Source of the DNA: Paramecium sonneborni
Taxonomy: Eukaryota > Ciliophora > Oligohymenophorea > Peniculida > Parameciidae
Direction of reading: 5' to 3'
Assembly (NCBI GenBank): GCA_905182985.1
Contig: CAJJDN010000105.1
Location: 124,001 to 188,000 of the forward strand
Length of the DNA: 64,000 nucleotides
Shown here: positions 35,107-49,970 of the stretch, in pieces
Position numbering within the stretch: position 1 is the stretch's first letter
Layout of the letters: the number at the start of each line of letters is the position of its first letter
Program-made: the position numbers and the translations under genes
The notes under the pieces: model-generated
The model's database searches: none
Told to the model about the DNA's origin: nothing
Seen by the model: the letters and a program-made list of their open reading frames with translations, nothing else

Positions 35107-37441
35107 TCATTTCTTTTTATAAGTATTCAAAATTTATTTAGAATAATTTATCTTACTTATTAAGTCATCTAATCTCTTATTTTTGAACCAGCCATCTTAA
35201 TCCTAACATTCTTAACATTGATTTTGGAAACATTTCTCACAATAAGAATGACCACATGGATAACAAGTATTAGTCTTTTATAATATTTCCATGCAATTAT
35301 TGCATGTAATAGATGTGATTTATGCATCTAAAGCAAGAGCAATATTTTATAATTGACTCTAAAATTCTTTCTCTTTCTAATCTAATTAAAATAATAAACC
35401 TCTCATTTTCTCAGGATTCTAGTAATGATTAAATCTAAAATAATTACCAACATTTCTAATTCCTCTTCTGCTTTCTTTAATTTCTAGGTCAAATTCTTTA
35501 CATCCAATCCTAGTTTATATGTTATATCTTAATTCTCTATAAATATTAATTTAATATTAAATACAAGTTAATTCTTTTTATAAATTAGCATTCTTCATAT
35601 TTAATTATTATAAATTTTCCATTTATTCATAAACTTATTAAGCAAGATTTCTATTCTCTTTATTTGCAACAGTTAGATCATTTCCTAATTAATCAATTGT
35701 AATTTTCTATGTTTTATTCTCCTTGTTCAATTGATCTAAATCTATTAATGCTTAGTCTAATTTTATTTTAAGAGAAACTATTTATTCATTAAAGTTAGAT
35801 ATTTATTAAGATCCCAATTTATTTGTTTCTTTGTTCAATATCTTCAATATATAATTAATTTGATTGAGTAATTTATTAAATATTTTATTTCAACTAATTT
35901 AAATCAGACGTAAGTATAAATTCAACAGGTTATGTAAATTACTTATATGTCGTTATCAATCCATCAAATTCGCTATATTTTTATAAGTCTTATTAAATTT
36001 ATCTCATTTATGATAATAAATTTTATTCGTTTTCACTTTTATTTTTTAATTGTCCTTATAAACTTTTCATAATCTATTCATTATTAAGTGATGTAGATTT
36101 TATAGTTTAAAAAGTCTTTAATTCATCTTCAAAATAAGATGCTTTTTAATTGATTTCTTTATTTTATTGTTATAATTATGCAATTTAACTTCTTACACTT
36201 ATAATTTCTTGTTAACATTATTATAATTTTTCATTTAATTTGAATATTTCTTATTAAGATTATTCAAGTTTTTCATTTTTCAACTTGAAATCAGATTAAA
36301 GTTTTTGATAATCTTTAATTAATTATATAAAATTAGTATTTCCAAAATTTGATAAGACTAACTAATACTGTTCAATAATGGGCATATTTTCATTAACAAA
36401 TTGAGTCAGATTTTGATTTTCATCTATAATAATTTAATATTATTTTTATGATTCTAATAATTATTTTTGTAATTATATGATGACTTAATTTTACTGACCA
36501 TCCTATTAATTTCTAGTTTATAACACAGTATTTTGATTGTTAAGTTGATCTTATAATTATTTAATTTGAGATTACAATTCTTAAATCTCTTATTATTATT
36601 TAGCTATTTTCAAGAAGGATATCTATATGTTTTTATAATAAATAAAATTACATTTTCTTCAGTTTTGAGATGTTTGATGGTTCCTTAAGCTGCTATATTA
36701 TCTAATTTCAAATTTTCTATTAGACTATTGAGTTAGGTATGATTTTTGAATGCTATTTATAGATTTAATTCTTTATCGGAATTAGATTTCTAATTGATTA
36801 TTTAATTTTATAATTACTTCTAAATAACTAATTTATTCTTTTAATGTTTAAATAGTTGATTGTAACTTTTCATTATCTTTGGATAAAGATGGTAACAAAG
36901 ATAAATCCATTTACAGAGAAGTAATGGTTGATGACATTTATCGAATTTCATTTTCTTTTCTATTTATAATTGCTTCTAGTTAAGTAATTTAATTTTTGAG
37001 ATTATTAATTTCAATATTTAATTTTTAGTTAGTTTTTCTTTCATCTAATAATTATTCATGATATTATTAAAATTCTTTTAGTTTTCTTTAATTTTCATTT
37101 AACTTGTATTGATTATCTTTATCTTATAATTATAATTATTAGTTGATTTCTCTCAATTTAATAACTTCTTCACGAATACCCATATTCTCTTACTTTTCAG
37201 TCTTTAATAAAGCAGATAAAGATTCAAAATTTCTTTAAATACTAAAGATGGTTTGATTTCTTGTTTCTACATCTTTTTATAATTCTTCACATTTTTTTTT
37301 CCAATCCTCTTAAATTTCATCTTATAATATAGATTATTGAAATTAAACAGTTTTTTTCTTAGAAGTAATGAAATTATAATTTTCAACTTGTTATTTCTGT
37401 TGAATTTAAGGTAATTAAACTCTTTAATTTCCTCTTGACAT
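35107..37441 (-). CDS. Coiled-coil protein with C-terminal RING finger
   Basis: Starts MSRGNQRVQLPQIQQKQQ. More than 600 residues of coiled coil follow (SALLKTEKQENMGIREEV, REINQQLQLQDKDNQYKL, IINRKENEIRQMSS). The C-terminal RING reads ITCNNCMEILQK then NTCYPCGHSYCEKCF and CQECQD, with the C-x2-C ... C-x-H-x2-C-x2-C ... C-x2-C pattern. By family it would be an E3 ubiquitin ligase, with the coil for dimerisation or targeting. Introns occur (for example near 36640). The tail after the RING is basic (GWFKNKRLDDLISK ... YKKK). Confidence 0.7.
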
Positions 37442-37469
37442 TAATTTATTTATAAAATTGATAAAATAA

Positions 37470-38549
37470 TCAGGATTAAATAAATCTGTTAACTGCAGGA
37501 ATATTAATGAGTATAGATTTAGGAAGTGCAAAAGCAGGATCAATAGGATTTAATTGATATTTATCACCATTAAGTAATGACAATGCTGCTAATCCAAAGA
37601 AAGTATGAAAAACATCAGGTTAATTATTTGGTCTATCAGCAATTCCACCATCACTATCTTAGCACTATAAATATTAGATTATAAATTTAAACCTCAAGTA
37701 TATAATTTTCTAAAGCTTATTAATTTATCCATTATTCTCTTTTTAATAAACATAATGCACTATACATCCACCAAGAATAACATACATCAGCTAATTTTTC
37801 AGGTCTTCCATTCAATCTAAATATATAATATATCATATTATACCCTCCTTTACTAGTTTATCTCTCATGAATCCACATTGCTAACTCATCAATATTAAAA
37901 GATAGATCTTCACATAAATAAAGGGTTCCAACACAACAAAATACATATGCTCCATGAGATTCTGCATCTGGACTAAATAATTATACATTTCATTATATTT
38001 ACATTCCTCCAAAAGATCCATCGAAATTTCTACATTTCTTTATGTAATTTGCTGCTTTCTTAATATCTATCAAATCTCTTTTATTTAATAATGTTAATGA
38101 AGATAAACCACAATATGAAAATCTAGCATCTACTTCTCCCCACTATAAATTTAATTGTATATATAATTTACTTTATCTCCTTCAAATGATCCATCCTTTC
38201 TTTATCTACTTGCTATATATTTTGCTGCTTCTTCATAATTTAATTCACATCCCAATAAAAAACTTAATAAAATTGCATAATGTGTATTTGTTATATGAGA
38301 ATCATGATTTGTATTACCACCAAAACCTCCATCCTCATTTTAACATTATTTAAGCCATTAAGATAATTACTATTTCTTCTCCTCACTTATTTAATCAATT
38401 TTATTTAGACAACCTATTGCATTAATTGTCCAATATCCACCTGCCACTTTTAAATGTTCTGAAAGATAATAACCAATCGATTCCAGATCTTTTGAATTAT
38501 CTAAAGCCATCAAATAAGGTAAATGATTAATCAACTATTACTAATTCAT
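37470..38549 (-). CDS. RABGGTB: Rab geranylgeranyltransferase beta subunit (type II)
   Basis: Start [18 protein letters not shown]. Prenyltransferase beta repeats follow: [98 protein letters not shown]. The C-terminal [20 protein letters not shown] and [24 protein letters not shown] are characteristic of RabGGTase beta rather than the farnesyl or GGT-I beta subunits. The Zn/prenyl site residues are consistent (D-x-C-Y-SWW, H in FHTFFG). It attaches geranylgeranyl groups to Rab C-termini with an alpha subunit and REP. Small introns split several repeats. Confidence 0.88.
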
Positions 38550-39010
38550 CGTAATTAATCAAATTTTTTATAATTAAAAATAATTATACTATTTTCATTC
38601 TAATCTTTATTTTTTGATAGCTGTATTTTTCATATCTCTATAAATACTTTTACCTTTATAATCTATTTATTTATTTTTCACAAAAAATCTCTCAATTTAT
38701 ATTCTACCACACAATTAATTATTTAATTTCTTTATCTTAAAAAATTTTTATTCTATGATTCAAAGATTTAAAGATTTAATAAATTTATAGCATTTCTTAG
38801 AAAATTTAATAACAGCCTTTACTTAAATTTTAGAAATCAATCATTCAAATACTTTCAATTTTTATATTCATCTTTTATTAATAAAATATAATCTTTAAAT
38901 ATATTAACTTTAAAGTATTTAACTTTTTTGTTTTATCATTTTATACATCCTAATATTAGAATATTAATTATTAATTTTGTTTTGATACTCAAAGTTTTTG
39001 ATTTAAACTA
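38550..39010. other. Intergenic, 460 bp
   Basis: Very AT-rich with T-runs; no coding frame or RNA gene recognised. Confidence 0.45.
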
Positions 39011-39340
39011 ATGTCAAAAAGAATTAAATTCTAAAAAACAATGATTAATTAGAAGATGATTGAATAATAGTTTTTAAATTATTATTGAATAAATAAGGAT
39101 CTTTATGAGTAATGATCTAATTATTTACAATATAAATCTAAGGCAAGAATTATATAGGCTTAAAAAGTTATTAGAATAAAATTTAAGATAATTGAACATT
39201 CATAAGAAGCTCTGTTTAAAGATGATGATTTAATGGATTCTTTAATTAGATTTTCTATAAATGATTGTAAAACTATTATTTGTATCAATATATATAATTT
39301 AGTTAATAATAAAATTATTATAAATCTTTAAAAATAATGA
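39011..39340 (+). CDS. Small Lys-rich protein, tentative
   Basis: Starts MSKRIKFQKTMINQKMIEQQ and ends in the coding-like KARIIQAQKVIRIKFK, EALFKDDDLMDSLIRFSIND before TGA. Two in-frame TGAs at 39086 and 39113 must be removed by an intron that I could not place cleanly. The opposite strand is also open here but is very Ile/Leu/Phe-rich, as expected for the antisense of a Lys/Asn/Glu-rich gene. Confidence 0.35.
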
Positions 39341-39369
39341 AAAATTAGCCTAATTAATTTTAAACAAAA

Positions 39370-40938
39370 AAAATTATTATATTCATAATCTTTAACAATT
39401 AAAATTGAATAATTATTTAAGTAAATAAATATTAATTTCACTACTTCAGAATTAGAGTAGATTGTATCCTCTTTAATTAATTTATTTAATATTTTATTTG
39501 ATATAATTAGATATATTCAATTTCTCACCTTATTTAAATCGAAATTTGATGTTTGATCAAAGCTTTAAAGTTTAGAGTGTAATCCTTTAGGACTTATCAC
39601 ACATTCTAAACTTTTAAAGAGTGGAATCTGCTTTACTTTACATTTCTAAAGATTAGTTTCCATCTCGTTTATTAGGAGATATTTTTACTTCAGAGTAAAT
39701 AAAGAATATAATAAAATCAAAATTAAAATGATTCCACAAATAATGAATCCTAAAGTTATTTACAATTAGTTAGATTTATGCAATAATAATTCTATTGAAA
39801 ATTCTATCTTTTTCTTGTGAATTGTTTTATTTATTTGATTAAAAGTTAATTAATAATCTAATTAATAAGTAATATCCTCATCTAAATGATAAAAACATTA
39901 CACATAATTAGGAACAGGTTCAAATTAATACTAAAAAATATCAAAAGTACTTATTCCTATTACTTTAGTACCAATCATAGAAATATCTTTGATTCCAAAT
40001 TTTAAAATCTTATATATTTTATTTTCATAGAGTAAGTCTATTTTATTATTTGTGACAAACAAAGCATAATCTTTAAATGCAATAATTTTCTAAACGTTTT
40101 TCTTGCTTTGTAATTTCCTAACAATTTATAGTTATGAATCGATGATTTAATATTAGGCTACTATATATTTATATTATCTTTTATATGCTACAAATATATT
40201 GCTTTCATTTTAGATACCCAAAGCCACTCCATTTTATATTTAATCAAGTTAATTTATAATGTGAGTTAATTGATTCCATTCAACCTTTAATAATCCTGTT
40301 TGCTTATCTAAAATATAAATATTATAGCCATTTTAATTATTATTTATGACAGTAAAATGTGTAATGTTAATTGAATTATTTATTGAAAATTGATAGATCT
40401 AATTAGTGTTGTTGTAAATCGTAATTTATCCATTATTTAGTACAAATATGAATTAATCACATATTTCTATTTGTTAAGGTTAATAATTTAAGAACATTTC
40501 AAATTCTTAGATATTTTTATCATAAGGATTGAATCTATAAACTTAGTTTGATACAAAATATACTAGGTATGTTACATGAGAATATCTCATTGATGCATTT
40601 TAGATGTCTACATTGGTAGGAATCTCATATTTCCAAAATAGGATTTAATCTTGAAAATAATTTATGTATCGATCATCAGTCAATATTAAAATAGAATGTT
40701 AAGAGAGGGATAGCATAGCTAAGTTACTTTTGTTGCTACTATCATATTAGGTATATTGTAAATTTAATTAATGGTCTTATAATTGGCATATATTCCATTT
40801 ATCATTGCTTGTTTACAGCTCGAAATCCTATCCATTTATTGGTAAGGCAAATAAGGTTTTTAACTCATCTTTTTTTATTGTAAATAATTCTGCTAATGCC
40901 AATTAAAATATTAAAACAATATACATTTATATAGACAT
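39370..40938 (-). CDS. Type I membrane protein with large ectodomain
   Basis: A signal peptide MSIQMYIVLIFQLALA precedes an ectodomain of about 400 residues with repeated beta-strand-like segments: MRYSHVTYLVYFVSN, YNIYILDKQTGLLKVEW, KIIAFKDYALFVTNNKID, ENKIYKILKFGIKDISMIG. These resemble blades of a degenerate beta-propeller. A single transmembrane helix GFIICGIILILILLYSLF is followed by a short basic cytosolic tail (LKQKYLLINEMETN). The 3' end is uncertain; no TGA appears in frame until far downstream, so an intron or a further exon near 39400 is likely. Probable surface or endomembrane receptor-like protein; family unknown. Confidence 0.5.
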
Positions 40939-41398
40939 TTTTTTATAAATTTATTACAAATCAATTTAAAATCCCAAGTTTTTAGCTTCATTCAATATTT
41001 TTGGATGAACATATTCTCATATATCAATAATACTTTCATAAATAAAAAAATGTAAAGTTTAATGGATTGTAAATAAAATTGTTGTTTGTACTTTTAACTT
41101 TATATATACTGCTTCATTCTATTTTTGCTTACTTATTCAAGATAAAATTTTATAATATGATGTAGATGAAGTGATCAACATAATCTGAACAAGTAGAACT
41201 ATGTTATAACCATAAACTTTTTATAATTAAAAATTTAATAATTAAATTCATAAGGAGACAATGCTAAGTAGTTATTTATTTATCATTTTGTTAATTATTA
41301 AATTTAATATTGATTATCAATGATTTGCTAAAAAAAACATTTACTTTTCAAAGAGTCTTATAAAGTTGAATTGCATTCAAATAAAGTTGTATTACAAA
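40939..41398. other. Intergenic, 460 bp
   Basis: Divergent promoter region between the membrane protein and the kinase; no gene seen. Confidence 0.5.
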
Positions 41399-42542
<1,144 letters not shown>

Positions 42543-42695
42543 TTTATTTTATATAAATTACTTTAATTAACTATTTTGTAAAGCTAAGTATTTAATACTA
42601 AAGTTCTCTACTTTTATTAAGATATAAGAAAATAGAAATTAATTATAATTAGTTTTTTATGAACTAGAAAAAAAGTGATTAATTTTTATAAAATT

Positions 42696-43981
42696 ATGCA
42701 AATACATTTTTGCACTCCTTAATATTTCTTCAACATATCACAAAAATTTCCTTTTATAGTTTATGATTTAAGAGAACATTAACATGGTTATTTGAAAAAT
42801 AGTATTCACGTAACAAATATTAATCGAGTGGAGACAGTTGATGATGTGAAAAAACATTTTGAGTACCCTGAATAATAATCTGAATAGAAGAAATTGGAAA
42901 AATTATTTATAAGTAGAAAGAGAAATTACAATTTTTTTGTTCCATTTGATACCTCTGATATGTTCAGTTTATTATTGAAGGATAGGGTAAAGGGAGAAGG
43001 ATCTGAAATTTCTGATTAATTTAGTATACCTTTCGAAACTGTCACAAAGTGGTGGCATGAGATAACAAAGAAATTACCATATAGAAAGAACTATAAAATT
43101 AGAAGCAGAGCATATACAATGGTAATATAAGATGATGATGATGATGACGAATTAGTTGATACAGATTCTTATTAAACAATACTACATTATAAAAAACATC
43201 ATACTATAGTTTCAAGTAAAAAAGTAGTAGAATTACAAGGTAAATCTATTAATATAAATGAAAGAGATAACAATATCTAATGGTCCTAAATTAAAATAGC
43301 GTTCTGCTAGTTAACCAAATAGTATTGGAATAGGATAAGGCAATTTGCATATGAATTCAGAATTATTTGGAGCCACGTTAAAAATTTATGAGATTTTCTA
43401 GAAGGAAAAGATTAGATAAATGTTTATAATATTGGATCCAATATAAATAGTTTTTGGAAATCATCCTTTTTTAAATTATGAGATAACAAAAAATAGGGGG
43501 TTTTTAGATAAGACATTTCCAAATGAGATAATTGAAAATAAATTATATTTGGGAGGAGGAGATCATGCAAAAGATACCGAGATGCTTATAGATATATTAG
43601 GAATAACTCATGTAGTAAATGCAACAATAGAGATATAGAATTATAGTGATTAATGTAATAATAAGGGTATTGATAATAATAGTACAGTATTTAAATATAA
43701 AGATATATGATGAGCCATAGATAGATATAAAATAGTATTTTGAGGAAGTATATTAATATATAGAAAATGCATTGATTGGGAATGGAAAAGTAAGAAAGTG
43801 AATAAAATAGGTCTTTGTACATTGTGCATAGGGAAAATCAAGATCAGCTTGTTTTATCGTAATGTATTTAATGAGAAAATTTAATTGGGGATTTGAGAAG
43901 GCATATGAATTTGTAAAGGAATGTCGAGAAGTTGTTTGTATAAATGAGGGATTCATAAACTAGTTAATAGATATGAATTGA
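42696..43981 (+). CDS. Rhodanese plus dual-specificity phosphatase (MKP-like architecture)
   Basis: The N-terminus MQIHFCTPQYFFNISQK leads into FPFIVYDLREHQHGYLKNSI, a rhodanese-like D-x-R strand-loop, then an Asp-rich loop (six Asp at about 43133). The C-terminal phosphatase reads NKLYLGGGDHAKD, ILGITHVVNAT, IYDEPQIDIKQYFEEVYQYI (general-acid Asp region) and the active site VFVHCAQGKSRSACFIVMYL with Cys and Arg of HC-x5-R. It ends FINQLIDMN. Rhodanese plus DUSP is the order of MAP-kinase phosphatases, where the rhodanese part docks the kinase. Introns occur near 43118, 43244, 43300 and 43680. It should remove phosphate from Tyr/Ser/Thr residues. Confidence 0.75.
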
Positions 43982-44019
43982 ATTGAATATTGTGCTGTTA
44001 TTTATGATGTTATGATTTG

Positions 44020-46108
44020 TCATTAAATAATGGACTTAACTTTAGCAATAATACCTGCAGCATCTAGATGATACAATGATAACATTTATGCTGGAGTACC
44101 ACTCTTAGCAACTTTGTCTACATGGATGGAGTGTATCTTAATTTCATTGTTAAGACTCAATGAAGAGGATACAGCTTCTAAAATAATATGTTTATAAAGT
44201 GATTACCATAGAGGCCTCCTTCTTAATAATGATCTTCAACTACAAGAATAGTCTTTAGAGCAGTATTGTTAGCAGCATTTAAGATACCATCATGATCAAT
44301 AGGTTTAACTGAGAATAAATCCAATACAGTGACATGAATGTTGTCTTATTCACTCAATTATTTAGCTGCTTTGAATATTTCATGAGTAGTAACACCTCCT
44401 CCAATGAGCAAGATCTTATCATCATTATTTTATTTTAATATTTTGGATCTAGAGAGAATTTAGATAATATACATTACTTTCCTATTTGAAATACATCATC
44501 ATTTTTATATAAGATAGGTAATGATGGTCTACTCATTCTAACATAACAAGCAGATTTTTAATTAGCAACTAATTCAATTGCTCTTTCTGCAGATACACCA
44601 TCAGATGGATATAATACAACACAATTAGGAATAGTTCTAAACATCGCAATATCTTCGAGACCCATTTATGATGGTCCATCTTCTCCAATAGATACACCAG
44701 CATGTGATCCAACATATTTTACTTAAGATCCACTAACTCCTCCCATTCTTATTTAATCAAAACCTCTTGCAAAAAATGCAGCAAATGTAGATGCAAATGC
44801 TACTTTACCTCTGCAACTAAATCCTTATGCCCAACCTACCATATTTTATTCAGCTATAAAACATTCTACAAAATTTGTTGGAACTGCTTCTTTGTATTTG
44901 ATTGAGAATGTTGAATTTTTAGTATCACCATCAACAGCTACTATTTATTAGTTAGCATCTGTTTTACTCAATCCTACCAAAGCTTTTCCATATGCTTCTC
45001 TTGTTGATTATTTTGCATCAGGACCATAATTAACATCCAAAGTAAAATGACTTTATTAAGGTTTTTCAATTTAAACAGGAACTTCAGGAGTCAATGTAAA
45101 TCCTCCTTATTATTTCATTTGTTTTTTAACAAAGTCTACTTATGCTTATGGAACTGGTTTTCCATGCCAATCTTCTTTATTTTCCATTTCTAAATATTTG
45201 CCTTTGAATGTTTTAGCAATTATAACTTGTGGCTAATTCTTAACATTTCTACACTATATACAATATTTTTGAATTGAGTTACTTATTCGAATGCATCAGT
45301 TAATTAATTTAAATTATGTCCATCAATTACTATTGTTTTCCATCCAAATGCTTCCCATCTCTTCTTATACACATTAATATCATGACCAATTGATGTCTCT
45401 TCTGATTAACCCAATCTATTAACATCAACTATTGCTGTGATATTATCTAATTTATAATGACTTGCTAAATGTGCTGCTTCCCATACTGATCCTTCTGCTA
45501 TTTCACCATCTCCCATTAAAACCCAATATCTATTGTTTATCTTATCTAAATATTTTGATGAATAAGCCATTCCACCTGCTACTGATAATCCTTATCCTAA
45601 TGATCCTGTTGCTACATCAACAAATGGTAATCTAATTACTATATAATTTTACTTAGGAACTGGATGTCCTTCTAAAAGAGAATCGATCTTTCTTAAATTC
45701 AACAATTCTTTCTAATCTATATATCCAGCCATTGACCATGCTGCATATAAAATTGGGGCTGCATGTCCTTTTGATAATACAAATCTATCATTTCCAAAAT
45801 TCTAAAATCTATTTTACATTGTACTCCTGGATCCTTTGGATTATAATGCATTCCTGCCTTTGTAAAAAATAACACTCCCATTATTTCTGCCATTGATGCA
45901 CATGATGTGGGATGTCCAGAATTTGATGCTATTGTCATCTCTATTGAATGTATTCTCAATTAATGAGCTTTTTATATATTATTCAATTACCTATATCTTA
46001 CAATTATCCTACATCATAGCTCTCCTTCTATACCTTCTACTTCTTTGTCTATTTTGGCTCTTCTTTCTATACTTAATTCTTTCCTTTTCTTGTTACTCTC
46101 TCTGACAT
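44020..46108 (-). CDS. tkt: Transketolase
   Basis: N-terminus [10 protein letters not shown], then [55 protein letters not shown] (thiamine-diphosphate site His), [35 protein letters not shown] (TPP/Mg2+ GDG motif) and [13 protein letters not shown]. The pyrimidine-binding half ([20 protein letters not shown] style) and a C-terminal [23 protein letters not shown] region end with [15 protein letters not shown] 23-nt intron follows the first exon; more lie at about 45250 and 45800. It transfers two-carbon units between sugar phosphates in the pentose phosphate pathway in the cytosol. Full family length. Confidence 0.92.
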
Positions 46109-46172
46109 ATTAAAATAATTTAATTTATCTTTTTATACCTATTTTTAATCAATTTTTATATATATATATTTC

Positions 46173-48551
46173 ATGAGCATCAATGTTATACCTGTTCTTA
46201 ATCCTCATCAAAAAATGGAAGGAATCTAAAATGTAAGACCTTAAGAAATACTTAAAATTCTTGAAAAAGCAAAAAATCTACCCATCAAACAAGAAGGTGA
46301 CTTTGTTAAGTTACAAAATTATCAATTCTAAGTTGATGAATTTGAAGAAATGGAAGATCCTTTAAAAAATAATAAAAAAAACAAAAAGTAATCTAAAAAT
46401 GATTTGAAAAAAGAATCCTAAAAAGAATCCTAAGATTCTAAAGATAAACAATAACTTGATCAAAACAATGATATTGATTTAAAAAAATAACCAAAACCAA
46501 AAGCTAAATAAATTAAGTAACAACCAAAAATCTAATAAGAATAAAAAGAAGAAATTCTAGATGATTAAGAAAATTAAGATATTTAGGATAATAATAACGA
46601 AGAAGAATAATTGTAAGAATAATAATAAAATGATGAAGAAGAAAATTAACAAAAAGAAAGTGAAGTTGATTTAAATGATATGTAAAAATAATTAAATGAA
46701 TATGAAGAAGAAAATAATAACTAATTATCAAAATCATAATAATAGTCTGAAGCACAGGAAAATTCTTAAATTTAACAATCATAAATTTCTTAAAAATCTT
46801 CAAATTAGAAAAAGAAGAAATTTTAATCTGGATATGCTGCTATGATGGATGATCTCTTAAATGAATCAGAAGTATCAATTAATGACGAGTAATAATAATC
46901 TAAAAAAGAAAAAAGTTAAGAAAAATAAATGATTTCATCATAAATTGATGCTAAAAAAGAACAAGAATATCTGAAGATTATAAAATAATACTAATAAAAA
47001 ATTAAATAATTGAATGAAGCAATTGAATAATAAAAATAGCCGGTTCTTAGTGAAATAATAGAAGATTAAATAGAAGATATCTAAGAATAACTTGATAAAA
47101 CTGAAGAATCCATTTCAAATAAGAAACATCTATATCCTGGTATGGCTGGAATAGGAATTAGCTTATATGATGAATTTAGATTGCCTCAAATTGTTGAAGA
47201 TTAAGTATAACATCGTCTTAAAGAATTGGGAGTCTAAGATAGAAATAATTAATAAGATGAATACAACGAATAAAGAATAAAGGATCTTGAAGAATAACAT
47301 TAAGCTGAAATTAATAAAATTAAATAAAATTATGAAGAATAAATGCAATAAATGAAATTAGAAATAGAACTTTAATAATAAAAGATTTTAGAAGCAGAGA
47401 AAATAGGATATGCTGAATCAGAAATAAGTAGGGTAATAGATAAAGATGAAATTGAAAAATTAAGAAAAGATCCTCTCTTTTCTGTTATGAGTTCCAATTT
47501 ATAATAGTCTGTAGATTCAAATGTCTCTGAATTAATGAAAGATGAAAGCATTTATTTAAAATATAGGGATGTTTTAAAGAAATACTAACCTTAAGAAAAT
47601 CATTTGGATAATTGTATGGAAATTATCAATTCAAAATTTCATGATCTTATAACTCTTAAAGAAGCCTAAGAATTCAATCAATTAAATACGGATTCAAATA
47701 TCTCTCTCAGTAAAGTAATGGGTATTGGAGATGCTATTAATCTTATTGAATAAAATTAAAATATTAATTCAGATATCGATTCTATTATTTCACCTTCTGA
47801 ATAAATTAGATTTAAAAAAGATCCTAAATTTTAGGAACCTTCACTTCCAGATTCAAGTATTGAATTTTCAATACCAGAAAATTACAAACTTTAAAAAATG
47901 ATTGACAGTGATTACAGTAATTTAAATATGAATATCAATGAAGATGGTTCTTTGTTTCTGGAATTATAAAAGGAACTTGAATAAAATTATCCTATTAATG
48001 AATCCAATAAATTTATTGTTTATTAATAAATTATTTAAGATTAAAAGTAAGTGTTTGATAAGCAAGTTAAAAAACTTTCAAAATTAAAGCCAACTTATAA
48101 ATCTAAATAATATTTTGGAGAATCAATAGATTCATCTATTGGTTCTTTAGCTAATCAATAAATTCCAAATGATGTCAGTAGTAATGTTAGTATGATTAGT
48201 AAATCCTAATCCAAAGGATCAATAATTGGTTCTGTGATAAGTGAAAATGAAAAAGCTTAGCTATAATAATAATGTCTTTCAGATTTATCATCTGTGTAAT
48301 TATCTAAAAATGCTATTTAATAATTAGATTAAGTAAGTAGTGGAATAAGCTAATTAAATTCTATTGTTGATAGTTATAGAATACAAGAATAAACTCCATC
48401 TGTCAGCAGTGGAATTAGTAAAATCTTAAATGATCAATAGCTTCAAAAAGAGAAGTATTCTGTTGATAGTTCTTTAAACATTAGTCAAGGAGGATCTTCA
48501 GTTAAAAGTTTTCTTTTGTTGAAAAAGTCAGTTATCTCTAAAAAATATTGA
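46173..48551 (+). CDS. Large Gln/Glu-rich coiled-coil protein, single exon
   Basis: 792 residues uninterrupted by introns. The start MSINVIPVLNPHQKMEGIQN is followed by Lys/Gln/Glu low complexity, a short conserved-looking block YPGMAGIGISLYDEFRLP (about 47140), then coiled coil (EINKIKQNYEEQMQQMKLEI) and further ordered pieces (VMGIGDAINLIE, YPINESNKFIVYQQIIQ). The tail has repeated Ser-Gly motifs (VSSGISQLNSI, VSSGISKILND). Function unknown. YPGMAGIGISLYDE might be a docking motif shared with orthologues. Confidence 0.6.
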
Positions 48552-49119
48552 GAATTAATTTATATTAAATTTTATATTAATATAAGTCAACAAAATTTTA
48601 AAATATGTGTTCGTTATTTTCTTATAATCACAAAAATTTTCGATTTTTCGAAAGTAAAATTTAATGAATGATATTATTAATCAATCTATAAACATAATAA
48701 TTTTTAATAACTTATTGTATTTAGAAGCATTGAGGTTATTATCATCTGGATTTTTCTTAGATATTTTAACAACCCAAACTAAAATTATTATCATAAAAAG
48801 AAGATTTACAGTTGAAGACTTATAAATAATATTTCAATAAATGTGATGAACATAAAAAAAAAGTTAAAATATTTTGTTTTATTTACAATATGATTTGATT
48901 TTTTAAGTTCAAGATTTAGCTTTTATTGTAAATAAAAATTTTTTGGATTATATTAAAGATTATTAAATAAAAAGAAAGAAACTAATTTTTATAGTTCTGA
49001 GAAAGAATCTAAAAAATGGATTTAATTTTTTAATTATTTGTAATAATGAATATATATAGTAAGATTAAGATTAGGAAATATAATACTTTTAGAATAAATA
49101 ATATTTTTGATTTATATAT
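48552..49119. other. Intergenic between convergent genes, about 570 bp
   Basis: No gene recognised. The right part (48951 onwards) is the beginning of assembly duplication 2. Confidence 0.45.
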
Positions 49120-49969
49120 TCATATATTAGTTTTTCCTTTAACTAATTTGCGATCAGAAAATTCTTCTTAAATAGGGAAATAATGTTAATGATTATTAAT
49201 TTATTCTTATTTTTTAACTTTGGCTCTTTATGGAAATGGACTTTCTCCAATTTCTAAGACAGGTTGACATAAAATAGATTGAATTGATTAAGGATTAATA
49301 TTTTTTAATCCTGCAACAATAAATTCAGAAGGTTGAGTTGGATATTAAGTGTCTTAGGCTTAAACACTTTGTTAAATTTATTATTTTGGTTAAGCAGAAA
49401 CAATGAGCCTTTCTTTTTTGTTATCAACTGATTTTTATCTTTAATTAGATAATTTATCTTCATTTTTAATATCTTCTTTTTTGTGTTATTGTATAATTTA
49501 TTATCGAATAACTTCTTAAGCAATAGGTTGATTATTGTTTTTGATAGATTATCTTTATTCATTTAATTTTTGTTATTCTTTTTTAAGTTCAATTTTGAGT
49601 TATTCTTAAAGCATTTTTTCTCTATCTCTTTGACTTGGAGCACTACTTTGAATTCTGGTATTTGGAGTTGATGGAAGTTCTCCTTTTTTTCTAGAAGCAG
49701 AAGGATAATTTTATTAATTATTAATAGGAGATGGATTTCTATCTTTGATTTATCCAGGTACTAAATATAAGAATTAAGAAGATACATGCACTATGAGCTC
49801 TTTAATTGATTCTAGGTTATTCAACAGTTTTTTTAGTAGGTTCTTCTTTATAATTGGATTTTGGAAGTTATATTTATTGTAATTTGATAGTTTATAGTAA
49901 TTCTGCTTTAGAAGTTTATTTTTCAATAGTAGGAATTACTTTTAAATTATTGATAAGTAGGGGAGATTA
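48951..49969. repeat. Assembly duplication 2, first copy (1019 bp)
   Basis: Identical by inspection to 49971-50989, with a lone N at 49970 between. It carries the 3' part of the NEK kinase gene. Confidence 0.9.
49120..49969 (-). pseudogene. Artefactual 3' fragment of the NEK kinase gene
   Basis: Exact repeat of 50140-50989; lacks the kinase domain and is cut by the N. Assembly overlap, not a gene. Confidence 0.85.
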
Positions 49970-49970
49970 N

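Noticed and set aside
38990..39370. Minus-strand hydrophobic open frame extending the type I membrane protein
   Set aside because: Ile/Leu/Phe-rich composition typical of the antisense of a Lys/Asn/Glu-rich coding region; the plus strand reads better.
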